Shown here: piece by piece, positions 1 through 5,981 of the stretch
Numbering within the stretch: the stretch's first letter is position 1
Layout of the letters: each line of letters starts with the position of its first letter
DNA from: Erysipelotrichaceae bacterium
Lineage (GTDB): Bacteria; Bacillota_I; Bacilli_A; Erysipelotrichales; Erysipelotrichaceae
Reading direction: 5' to 3'
DNA: 6,961 bases
NCBI GenBank assembly: GCA_030533035.1
Contig: JAUNJW010000107.1
Span: 1 to 6,961 of the forward strand
Made by a program: the position numbers and the translations under genes
Notes under the pieces: model-generated
Databases searched by the model: none
Told to the model about the DNA's origin: nothing
What the model saw: the letters and a program-made list of their open reading frames with translations, nothing else

Positions 1-1
1 T

Positions 2-92
2 GCAGGAATACCCAAGCGGTTGAAGGGGCGGGCTTGGAAAGCTCGTAGATCGGTAACACGGTGCCAGGGTTCAAATCCCTGTTCCTGCGCCA
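2..92 (+). tRNA. tRNA-Ser (anticodon GGA)
   Basis: A complete class II tRNA. The 7-bp acceptor stem is GCAGGAA (2-8) with TTCCTGC (82-88), followed by discriminator G89 and an encoded CCA (90-92). The anticodon stem CGGGC (29-33) pairs with GCTCG (41-45) around the loop TTGGAAA, giving anticodon GGA at 36-38, which reads UCC and UCU serine codons. A long variable arm lies between 46 and 64; ATCG (49-52) can pair with CGGT (59-62). The T stem CAGGG (65-69) pairs with CCCTG (77-81) around TTCAAAT. The long variable arm and the anticodon agree on serine. Its promoter lies outside the window. Confidence 0.97.
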
Positions 93-97
93 TGCGA

Positions 98-123
98 AAG
101 TCCTTGGAAACAAGGGCTTTTTT
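98..123 (+). terminator. Intrinsic terminator of the tRNA-Ser gene
   Basis: A perfect 9-bp stem (one G-T wobble) AAGTCCTTG (98-106) / CAAGGGCTT (111-119) closes on a GAAA tetraloop and runs into a T-run at 118-123. It begins 6 nt after the encoded CCA, so it ends the tRNA transcript and isolates it from the opposing gene. Confidence 0.88.
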
Positions 124-145
124 CATTGTATAAGGCGAAGAAAAG

Positions 146-182
146 AAAAAAGATCTGACGCATATCAATATGCGTGCAGATC
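146..182 (-). terminator. Intrinsic terminator of the tyrosine phosphatase gene
   Basis: Read on the minus strand, a 14-bp stem is formed by 182-168 and 165-152, with one bulged base (176) and a very tight loop, followed by six T residues (complement of 146-151) and further T-rich sequence. It lies 26 nt after the phosphatase stop codon. It is convergent with the tRNA-Ser terminator, so the two transcripts stop head to head within about 60 bp. Confidence 0.85.
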
Positions 183-207
183 ATTGCAGTGTTTCTGGTG
201 GGAATTT

Positions 208-993
208 TCACGGCTCCAGATACAGATCACGGAGTCTGTCGAGATCCGCCGCGGAAAGCCCGTATTCGTAAAACAGGAAACGTTCGTATGTGCCGTACCG
301 TTCCAGGATCTCGGCCAGAATCATATGCACGGCTTCAGGCAGAACGCCTTCTGCCGCCATGATCGCGGTTCTGACATTGTCGCTGAAGCGGTGCAGCAGC
401 TTCATGGACTGCATTTTCTTCTCAATGAAGGATCTGCGGTATTCGTTGGAGAGCAGGTAGTCATAACGGATCTGTTCCTCACCGATTCCCAGCGCCAGCA
501 TGATCAGGATCGCGCCGATGCCGGTGCGGTCCTTGCCCTGCGAGCAGTGGAAGAGCAGCGGCACTTCGTTGTTCAGCAGTTTGCGGAACATCAGTTTATA
601 CGCCTCGTTGGAATAAACAAGAGAGGCATGGATGCTGGAAACGACGGTCGCGGTCACATTGCCATGCTGGTCTTCGTCAACCAGCATTTCATAAAATTCA
701 CGCGGCGAATCATTCAGGTCATCTCTCAGATTTTCAAACGCCGCGCAGATATGAATCTGCTCACAGCCCTCAATCACGGGATCGGGAAGCTCGGCAGCGG
801 CTTTTGCCGAACGGAAGTCAAGAATGGTGCGGATCCCGAGACTGCGGAACCGTCCGAGTTCTTCCGCGTTCATCAGGCCGACAGCGCCGCTGCGGTAGAG
901 AAGGCTGCTGCGGATCTTTCTGCCGTCCGCCGCCCGGTAGCCGCCGAGATCGCGGAAATTGATTTCACGCCGGAAATTTTCCATCTGTGTCAT
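208..993 (-). CDS. Tyrosine-protein phosphatase (PtpB/LipA-like, HCX5R type)
   Basis: Encodes 261 aa when started at the ATG at 993. The P-loop signature HCSQGKDRTG (residues 149-158) supplies the catalytic Cys150 and phosphate-binding Arg156 of the cysteine-based phosphatases. The N-terminal NFRDLGGY and the later LDFRS segment are typical of the Y_phosphatase3 family, which includes mycobacterial PtpB and Listeria LipA; members remove phosphate from phosphotyrosine and in some cases from other phosphoresidues or phosphoinositides. No signal peptide or membrane segment is visible, so a cytoplasmic protein is likely. The start is chosen because GGAGG (1005-1001) sits 7 nt upstream of the ATG at 993; an in-frame ATG at 1014 would place this site inside the coding region. 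Family assignment is strong; the physiological substrate is unknown. It is monocistronic, with its own terminator. Confidence 0.93.
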   Translation of the reverse strand: MTQMENFRREINFRDLGGYRAADGRKIRSSLLYRSGAVGLMNAEELGRFRSLGIRTILDFRSAKAAAELPDPVIEGCEQIHICAAFENLRDDLNDSPREFYEMLVDEDQHGNVTATVVSSIHASLVYSNEAYKLMFRKLLNNEVPLLFHCSQGKDRTGIGAILIMLALGIGEEQIRYDYLLSNEYRRSFIEKKMQSMKLLHRFSDNVRTAIMAAEGVLPEAVHMILAEILERYGTYERFLFYEYGLSAADLDRLRDLYLEP

Positions 994-1000
994 TCTGTTT

Positions 1001-1005
1001 CCTCC
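1001..1005 (-). promoter_or_regulatory. Ribosome binding site deciding the phosphatase start
   Basis: GGAGG on the minus strand with a 7-nt spacer to the ATG at 993. It favours the second in-frame ATG over the upstream ATG at 1014, which has no site at a useful distance. Confidence 0.8.
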
Positions 1006-1012
1006 GCTTTCC

Positions 1013-1045
1013 ATTCTAGCGTATGTTTCCTCATTTTTCTGTCAA
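1013..1045 (-). promoter_or_regulatory. Possible promoter of the tyrosine phosphatase gene
   Basis: On the minus strand a perfect TTGACA (1045-1040) precedes TAGAAT (1018-1013), a 5/6 match to the -10 box. The spacer is 21 nt, longer than the usual 16-18, so one of the two hexamers may be fortuitous. A start point near 1006 would give a short leader that just includes the GGAGG. Confidence 0.4.
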
Positions 1046-1077
1046 AGAAGAAAAATAGGGTAACCTGTTCCTGCCCA

Positions 1078-1093
1078 AAACGGCCGGCCGTTT
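1078..1093. promoter_or_regulatory. Perfect 16-bp palindrome between divergent genes (candidate operator)
   Basis: AAACGGCCGGCCGTTT is its own reverse complement across all 16 bases. It lies in the intergenic region between the phosphatase and the SGNH gene and abuts or overlaps the proposed -35 element of the SGNH promoter. There is no following T-run, so it does not look like a terminator. A binding site for a dimeric regulator is a reasonable reading, but no regulator gene is present in the window. Confidence 0.45.
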
Positions 1094-1121
1094 GTTCAGC
1101 GGCCCGGATTTGTTGTATGAT
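1092..1121 (+). promoter_or_regulatory. Probable promoter of the SGNH hydrolase gene
   Basis: The -10 box TATGAT (1116-1121, 5/6) has a weak -35 region, TTGTTCA, at 1092-1098. A start point about 6-7 nt after the -10 falls at or next to the candidate ATG codons (1126, 1132), which implies almost no leader. Confidence 0.4.
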
Positions 1122-1125
1122 ATCC

Positions 1126-2214
1126 ATGTTTATGAACGCAAATAAAAAAACAAGAAAACTCAGATCATCCGTGCGGATTCTTCTTCTGCTGGGCGTCTGT
1201 GCCTGCCTGGTCTGCTTCGGCCTCGCCGGCTGGCACGGCTGGCGGTATTTTCACCGCAGAGACAACACAGATGCGCAGAAGGCGGAACATGCCGCTGACA
1301 TCAGGGATTCCATCGCGATCCAGGAAAACGGCAGCGGAACAGTCCTGAAGGCAACCCCCGACGCCGGCCAGGCATATACCGATGAAACTCTCTTTCTCGG
1401 CGATTCCAACACGGTCCGCTTCATGACCTTCCTCGACACCGATGGACATACGTTTACAACCGCTGACAATACCATTGCCGTTGTCGGCATGGGCGTCGAC
1501 GGAATCACATCTGTTCCCTGCGAGCAGTTCGGTTTCGGCACCGTCTCGATGGATCTGGCGGTTTCCTATCTGCAGCCAAGAAGAATCATCATGACCTTCG
1601 GCACCAACAATCTCGGCGCCCCGGACGTCACGGCCGAGGATTTCGCCGCCGATTACGCCAGGCAGATCACAGCGGTGGAGGAAGCGTATCCGTACGCGGA
1701 TATTATCATCAATTCCATTCCGCCCTGCGGGAAGTATTCCCATTATCCGATCATCACGATTGAGGAAATCCGCGAATTCAATGAAGCGATTCTGAAAATG
1801 TGCGAAGAGAATGAATGGTATTTCCTGAACTCCTTTGAAGCCCTCGCCGACCGTTTCACCGGCTATGCGAAGGAAGCCTATATCGAAGCTGACGGCATCC
1901 ATTTCAACGCTGACGGCCTCGCCGCCATGCACAGATACATCCGCACCCACGCCCTGAATACGGAAGACAGAAGACCGGCCCTTGAACCGGTCCCGTACCT
2001 GATCGGCCCGGTGACGGAAATCTATACCGTCGATCCTCTCAGCAACCAGGAGTTCAGCGAGGAAGTGCTGAATCCGCACGCCCAGCAGGCGGAAGAAACA
2101 CCGGCAGAACAGTACGTTCCGCAGGAGCAGCCCCCGGCTGAAGAGCCTGCCGCGGAAGAACCCGCCGCTGAACCGGCAGCCCCGGAAACACCGGAAGAGC
2201 CACAGAATCCATAA
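1126..2214 (+). CDS. Membrane-anchored or secreted SGNH/GDSL hydrolase with acidic Pro-rich tail
   Basis: Encodes 362 aa from the ATG at 1126. A basic N-terminus (KKTRKLR) precedes a hydrophobic segment at about residues 17-36, a signal anchor or uncleaved signal peptide; no proper lipobox is seen. The SGNH blocks appear in order: GDSN with nucleophile Ser94, the block II glycine in GMGVDG (about 121), FGTNN with Asn161 or 162, and DGIH supplying Asp256 and His259. Family members are esterases or acyl-hydrolases; an extracytoplasmic one of this design may act on cell-wall or polysaccharide acyl groups, which is inference. The last ~45 residues are Pro, Glu and Ala rich. The start is uncertain: in-frame ATGs at 1117, 1126 and 1132 all lack a Shine-Dalgarno sequence. 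Transcribed alone, divergently from the phosphatase. Confidence 0.88.
   Translation: MFMNANKKTRKLRSSVRILLLLGVCACLVCFGLAGWHGWRYFHRRDNTDAQKAEHAADIRDSIAIQENGSGTVLKATPDAGQAYTDETLFLGDSNTVRFMTFLDTDGHTFTTADNTIAVVGMGVDGITSVPCEQFGFGTVSMDLAVSYLQPRRIIMTFGTNNLGAPDVTAEDFAADYARQITAVEEAYPYADIIINSIPPCGKYSHYPIITIEEIREFNEAILKMCEENEWYFLNSFEALADRFTGYAKEAYIEADGIHFNADGLAAMHRYIRTHALNTEDRRPALEPVPYLIGPVTEIYTVDPLSNQEFSEEVLNPHAQQAEETPAEQYVPQEQPPAEEPAAEEPAAEPAAPETPEEPQNP
2134..2184 (+). repeat. Low-complexity coding repeat (Pro-Ala-Glu rich)
   Basis: Imperfect reiteration of codons for PAEEPAAEEPAAEPAAP within the C-terminal tail of the SGNH protein. Such tails usually serve as extended, disordered wall-spanning linkers. 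It is a likely site of length variation between strains. Confidence 0.6.
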
Positions 2215-2238
2215 GAAGACCGCAGGGTCTTCTTTTTT
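2213..2238 (+). terminator. Intrinsic terminator of the SGNH hydrolase gene
   Basis: A perfect 9-bp stem AAGAAGACC (2213-2221) / GGTCTTCTT (2226-2234) with loop GCAG runs into six T residues (2233-2238). The left arm begins within the TAA stop codon (2212-2214), so the gene ends directly in its terminator. Confidence 0.9.
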
Positions 2239-2263
2239 CGTGTCCAATCGCCGTAATGTGTCC

Positions 2264-2291
2264 GTTCAGAATCCTTCCGGCGGTTTATAAT
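2264..2291 (+). promoter_or_regulatory. Promoter of the GlpA-like / DUF1667 / Nudix operon
   Basis: A perfect -10 box TATAAT lies at 2286-2291. The -35 region is weak, with GTTCAG at 2264-2269. The expected start point near 2298 gives a leader of about 23 nt that contains GAGGT (2306-2310), 10 nt before the ATG at 2321. It sits just after the preceding terminator, so the operon has its own promoter. Confidence 0.65.
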
Positions 2292-2320
2292 AGTGTAAAG
2301 AAACTGAGGTATTTCATAAT

Positions 2321-3751
2321 ATGTATGATGTTGTGATTATCGGGGCGGGGATTACCGGCACTGTGCTTGCCAGGGATCTTTCCGCCTGTCATCTGCGCAT
2401 TGCAGTCATTGAAAAAGAAAATGATATCGCCGACGGGGCGACGATGGCCAACTCCGCCATCGTCCATACCGGCTATGATCCCGAGCCGGGAACCCTGAAG
2501 GCAAAGCTCAACGTGGAAGGGGCGAGACTGTATCCAAAGCTCTGCGAGGATCTCGGCCTGCATTATAAAACGGTGGGGGCGTATATCGCCGCCTGCGGAA
2601 AGGAAGAGGAAGACCATCTTGACGTTCTGGCCCAAAGGGCAGACGAGCGTGAAATCCCGTACCGTTTTTTAAGCGGCGATGAAGCGCGGCAGGAGGAAAA
2701 GAACCTTTCCGACAATGTCACAAAGGTCCTTGACTTCTATACCACCGCTGTCATCTATCCCTGGGAAGTGGCCTGTGCCTGCATGGAGAATGCCATCGTC
2801 AACGGCGCCGACCTGTTCCTCAACAGCGAATGCACCGGCATTGAAGCTACAGACCGCGGCTATCTGGTCCATACGCCCAAACAGGATCTTCTGACCCGGA
2901 CAGTGGTCAACGCCGCCGGCGTCTACGCCGACCGTATCGCGAAAATGATCATGCCGGATCCCGGCTTTGTCATGCGGCCGCGCAGAGGCGAATACTATGT
3001 CCTCGACCAGGACGCGCAGCCGGTGAAGCATATCATCTTCCCGGTTCCTTCCGCCGCCAAGGGCAAAGGCGTCCTGGCTGTTCCGACCGTCTACGGCAAT
3101 ACCCTGATCGGCCCCAACTCCGATTATATCGATGAGCCGGATGACACATCGACAAGTGCTGAAGGCCTTGCCTATGTCAGGTCCAATATCAACAAGACGC
3201 TGAAGAACATCCCGCTGAACCGCTCGATCAGAACCTTCTCCGGCATCCGTCCCGCCAGCGACCATTCTGATTTCATCATCGAAGAGGCTAAAGGGTTCCC
3301 GGGCTTCATCAACGCGGCTTCGATCGAATCCCCGGGCCTGGCTTCGGCACCCGGCATTTCCCGCTATATCATCGGCCTGCTCGAAAAGAGAATCGTGATC
3401 AAACCGGATCCGGAAGCAATCATGACCAGAAAGGCGCCGGTGGTTCTGAGCGAACTGGACGAAGAGGAAAGAAACCGGATGATTCAGATGAATCCTTCCT
3501 ACGGCAGGATCATCTGCCGCTGCGAACAGGTTTCCGAAGGCGAGATTGTCGACTGCATTCACAGACCCTGCGGCGCCCGCAGCGTCAAGGGCGTCAAGAA
3601 ACGTGTGAGACCCGGCATGGGCAGATGCCAGGGCGGCTTCTGTGAGCCGCTGGTAGTCAATATCCTGGCCCGCGAGCTGAATATTTCCCCGCTGGAGGTT
3701 GTTCTGGATTCCGAAAAATCCGTGATCCTGGAAAGTGAGAACAGAAAATGA
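2321..3751 (+). CDS. GlpA-like FAD-dependent dehydrogenase with C-terminal BFD-type [2Fe-2S] domain
   Basis: Encodes 476 aa. An N-terminal Rossmann motif GAGITG (residues 8-13) binds FAD, and the segment around residues 43-65 (ANSAIVHTGYDPEPGTLKAKLN) is characteristic of the DAO / anaerobic glycerol-3-phosphate dehydrogenase group. The C-terminus carries a BFD-like domain with Cys399 and Cys401 (CxC) and Cys436 and Cys441 (CX4C), the expected ligands for a [2Fe-2S] cluster. It is shorter than E. coli GlpA (about 540 aa). Likely reaction: oxidation of sn-glycerol-3-phosphate to dihydroxyacetone phosphate, or of a related alpha-hydroxy acid, with electrons passed through the cluster to the next gene product. 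No signal peptide is seen, so cytoplasmic. It is the first gene of the operon and overlaps the next gene by ATGA. Family is sure; the substrate is inferred. Confidence 0.93.
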   Translation: MYDVVIIGAGITGTVLARDLSACHLRIAVIEKENDIADGATMANSAIVHTGYDPEPGTLKAKLNVEGARLYPKLCEDLGLHYKTVGAYIAACGKEEEDHLDVLAQRADEREIPYRFLSGDEARQEEKNLSDNVTKVLDFYTTAVIYPWEVACACMENAIVNGADLFLNSECTGIEATDRGYLVHTPKQDLLTRTVVNAAGVYADRIAKMIMPDPGFVMRPRRGEYYVLDQDAQPVKHIIFPVPSAAKGKGVLAVPTVYGNTLIGPNSDYIDEPDDTSTSAEGLAYVRSNINKTLKNIPLNRSIRTFSGIRPASDHSDFIIEEAKGFPGFINAASIESPGLASAPGISRYIIGLLEKRIVIKPDPEAIMTRKAPVVLSELDEEERNRMIQMNPSYGRIICRCEQVSEGEIVDCIHRPCGARSVKGVKKRVRPGMGRCQGGFCEPLVVNILARELNISPLEVVLDSEKSVILESENRK

Positions 3752-5007
3752 GACATTATCAGGCAGTGGTCATCGGCGGCGGCAGCGCCGGTCTTTCCGC
3801 GGCGGTGACCCTTAAGCAGAACGGAATAGAAGATATCGTTGTCCTGGAAAAGGACTGCGAACCCGGCGGCATCCTCGAACAGTGCATCCACAACGGCTTC
3901 GGCCTGCAGACATTCAAGGAACAGCTTTCCGGTCCGGCCTACGCCGAGCGCTATGTGAAGATGGCGGAAGAACTCAGCGTGGACATCCGCCTCAATACCA
4001 TGGTGACCGAGCTGCATCCCGACCGCACCGTCCGCTATGTATCCGCTTCTGAAGGCGACGTCACAATTTCGGCTGACGCAATTATTCTGGCCGTCGGCTG
4101 CTATGAGCGGGCAAGAGGCGCGATCAATATCATGGGCACCAGGCCTGCCGGCATCTATACCGCCGGCCAGGCCCAGCGCTATCTCAACATTGAAGGCTAC
4201 CTCGTCGGCAGAAAGGTATTTATCCTCGGCTCCGGCGACATCGGCCTGATCATGGCGAGAAGAATGACCCTGGAAGGGGCGAAGGTATACGGCGTCGCGG
4301 AAATCATGCCGTATTCCAACGGCCTGCCGAGAAATATCCAGCAGTGTCTGAAAGACTTCGGCATTCCGCTCTATCTTTCCCACACAGTCACCCGCACTTT
4401 CGGCAAAGACAGGCTTGAGAAGATTGAGCTCATGCAGGTGGATGAAAAGATGAATCCCATCCCCGGCACCGAACAGTATTTCGACGTCGACACGCTGCTG
4501 CTGTCAGTCGGCCTGATTCCGGAAAACCACCTGGCGGAAGACTGCGGCATCCTGATGGATCCCGCCATCCGCGGCCCGAAGGTTGACGACACATATATGA
4601 CAAACATCGAAGGCATCTTCGCCTGCGGCAACGGCCTCCACGTCCATGACCTGGTTGACTTTGTCTCCCTGCAGGCAAAAAGAGCGGCGGAAGGAGCTGC
4701 CCGCTATCTGAAGGAAAGAAAGGACAGAGGGCCGCAGGTCAGCGTAAAACCCGGCGAAAATGTCAGCTACATGGTTCCTTCCTGCGTCTATCCGGAAGAT
4801 CCTGCCGGCAATACCGAGTTCTTCTTCCGGGTCAGAAAGCCGATGGACCAGGCGGTCCTTGAAATCCGGACCGGAGACACCGTGCTGAGAACCATGAAAA
4901 AGAAAAAGCTCATGCCCTCTGAAATGGAAAGAGCCGTTCTTACGGCAAAGGAAATTGCACAGCTGAAGGAAGATGTCACCATCTCAATGCGGGAGGTCAC
5001 AGAATGA
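3748..5007 (+). CDS. NAD(P)/FAD-dependent oxidoreductase (Pyr_redox_2 type), partner of the GlpA-like protein
   Basis: Encodes 419 aa. The FAD-binding motif is GGGSAG (residues 10-15), and a second Rossmann motif GSGDIG (161-166) suggests NAD(P) binding. The end of the FAD domain reads FACGNGLHVHDLVD (about 291-304), where the usual GD is GN. No CxxC redox disulfide is visible near the FAD site; only a single Cys occurs in the ILEQCIHNGFG stretch, so it is not a disulfide reductase. The central ERARG...PAGIYTAGQAQ segment resembles amine, opine and cyanide-synthase oxidase subunits (HcnB/OoxA group). A C-terminal extension of about 85 residues follows. It starts in a 4-nt overlap with the upstream stop and overlaps the next gene the same way, indicating translational coupling and probably a complex. 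A role in moving electrons between FAD/[2Fe-2S] and NAD(P) is inferred. Confidence 0.92.
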   Translation: MRHYQAVVIGGGSAGLSAAVTLKQNGIEDIVVLEKDCEPGGILEQCIHNGFGLQTFKEQLSGPAYAERYVKMAEELSVDIRLNTMVTELHPDRTVRYVSASEGDVTISADAIILAVGCYERARGAINIMGTRPAGIYTAGQAQRYLNIEGYLVGRKVFILGSGDIGLIMARRMTLEGAKVYGVAEIMPYSNGLPRNIQQCLKDFGIPLYLSHTVTRTFGKDRLEKIELMQVDEKMNPIPGTEQYFDVDTLLLSVGLIPENHLAEDCGILMDPAIRGPKVDDTYMTNIEGIFACGNGLHVHDLVDFVSLQAKRAAEGAARYLKERKDRGPQVSVKPGENVSYMVPSCVYPEDPAGNTEFFFRVRKPMDQAVLEIRTGDTVLRTMKKKKLMPSEMERAVLTAKEIAQLKEDVTISMREVTE

Positions 5008-5369
5008 CTGAAAAAGAATTAATCTGTGTCAGCTGCCCGATGGGCTGCCGGATCACAGTCACCATGGAAGGAAAGGAAATCCTTTCCGTTACCGGCAACA
5101 CATGTCCCAGGGGCGAAGCCTATGCCAGACAGGAATGTGTGCAGCCGATGCGCATCCTGACCAGCACGGTCAGAATCCTGAACGGCACCCACCGTGTCCT
5201 GCCGGTGATCACCGAAAAGGAAATCCCCCTGGAGCTCATGGAAAAAGCGATGGAGGAGGTCCGTGAAATCACCGTGCACGCGCCGGTGGAGGTCGATCAG
5301 GTCGTTTTGGAGAACATTGCCGGCACGGGGGTCAATCTCATCGCGTCCCGGTCCATGAAACATGTCTGA
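5004..5369 (+). CDS. DUF1667 four-cysteine protein, small subunit of the GlpA-like module
   Basis: Encodes 121 aa. The N-terminal half has CVSCPMGC (Cys8, Cys11, Cys15) and CPRG (Cys34), a CxxCxxxC...C pattern that suggests a bound metal or Fe-S centre; Cys45 is an extra cysteine. The C-terminal half contains the VLPVITEKEIPLE region usual in DUF1667 proteins. The family is regularly found beside GlpA-like and Pyr_redox proteins in anaerobic Bacillota and has no settled biochemical role; acting as a small electron-transfer or assembly subunit is inference. The ATG overlaps the upstream TGA (ATGA), and GGGAGGT (4991-4997) sits 6 nt upstream, a strong site within the preceding gene. The protein has no membrane segment, so it is not a like-for-like GlpC replacement. 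Confidence 0.9.
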   Translation: MTEKELICVSCPMGCRITVTMEGKEILSVTGNTCPRGEAYARQECVQPMRILTSTVRILNGTHRVLPVITEKEIPLELMEKAMEEVREITVHAPVEVDQVVLENIAGTGVNLIASRSMKHV

Positions 5370-5928
5370 GAAAGAAATCTTCGACATCGTGGATGAGCAG
5401 GGAATCCCGACCGGGAAAACCGCTGTCCGTGCCATCGCCCATGAAAAAGGCATCCTGCACAGAACCGCCCACGTCTGGGTGATCCGCAGAAACGGACCGG
5501 AAATACAGGTCCTTCTGCAGCGCCGGTCGGCAGTCAAAGATTCCTGGCCGCTCTGTCTTGACACGTCCTCGGCCGGTCATATCCTGACCGGCGATGAGCC
5601 GAAGGAATCCGCCCTGCGTGAACTGGCCGAAGAACTCGGCATTCAGGCGGAGCCGGAAGATCTGAAAGAGGCCGGCACATTCAGGATCTGTTTCCGGGAG
5701 ATGTTCCACGGCCGTCTCTTCTATGACAATGAAATTGCCTTCCTCTACGTATATGACAAACCGGTAAAGACTGAAGATCTGGTTCTTCAGGAAGAGGAGG
5801 TCATTGAAGCGGTCTGGATGGATCTGGCGGAAGCGGAATCCAGAATTGAAGACGGCGATCCGGAAATCTGCGCTGACCTCAAAAGTGTCAGGCTTCTAAG
5901 AAAATATCTGAATGAGCATCCTTCGTAA
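5362..5928 (+). CDS. Nudix hydrolase (isopentenyl-diphosphate isomerase-like branch)
   Basis: Encodes 188 aa. The Nudix box spans residues 72-94, ending in RELAEELGI (86-94), which provides the catalytic glutamates and Mg2+ ligands; the first acidic position (78) is Asp instead of Glu. The N-terminal IFDIVDEQG and HRTAHVWVI segments match the IDI-like / YfcD branch. Such proteins hydrolyse nucleoside diphosphate-linked compounds or other diphosphates; the substrate cannot be told from sequence alone, and this is not a confident isomerase. The ATG lies 8 nt inside the end of the DUF1667 gene and has no clear Shine-Dalgarno sequence, so translation probably depends on coupling. It is the last gene of the operon, and its final codons form the terminator stem. 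Confidence 0.92.
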   Translation: MSEKEIFDIVDEQGIPTGKTAVRAIAHEKGILHRTAHVWVIRRNGPEIQVLLQRRSAVKDSWPLCLDTSSAGHILTGDEPKESALRELAEELGIQAEPEDLKEAGTFRICFREMFHGRLFYDNEIAFLYVYDKPVKTEDLVLQEEEVIEAVWMDLAEAESRIEDGDPEICADLKSVRLLRKYLNEHPS

Positions 5929-5939
5929 GGGTGCTTTTT
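5915..5939 (+). terminator. Intrinsic terminator of the central operon, overlapping the Nudix stop codon
   Basis: The stem AGCATCCTT (5915-5923) pairs with AAGGGTGCT (5927-5935), 9 bp with one G-T pair, around the loop CGT, followed by T at 5935-5939. The TAA stop (5926-5928) lies in the loop and right arm, so the whole left arm is coding sequence. Confidence 0.82.
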
Positions 5940-5953
5940 CATCGTTTTTCAAA

Positions 5954-5959
5954 TATACT
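5954..5959 (+). promoter_or_regulatory. Possible -10 box for the small helical protein gene
   Basis: TATACT, a 5/6 match to the -10 consensus, lies 22 nt before the ATG at 5982. The matching -35 region would fall on the terminator stem and is weak. The upstream terminator makes a local promoter plausible. Confidence 0.35.
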
Positions 5960-5981
5960 CAAAGCTGAAAGAGGAAACATT

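Noticed and set aside
994..1014. Upstream ATG at 1014 as start of the tyrosine phosphatase
   Set aside because: It would place the only good ribosome binding site (1001-1005) inside the gene and has no binding site of its own at a proper distance.
61..1116. Plus-strand open frame running from within tRNA-Ser into the SGNH gene
   Set aside because: It crosses the tRNA, its terminator and the antisense of the phosphatase gene; the encoded residues before about 1117 have no family character. Only the part from the ATG at 1117/1126/1132 is real.
1165..2247. Long minus-strand open frame (360 codons) opposite the SGNH gene
   Set aside because: It is antisense to a gene with clear catalytic motifs, reads through a terminator, and has biased, repetitive composition with no recognisable domain.
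2669..3562. Long minus-strand open frame opposite the GlpA-like gene, and a similar one at 3559-4383
   Set aside because: Both are antisense shadows of strongly conserved flavoproteins; they lack ribosome binding sites and family similarity.
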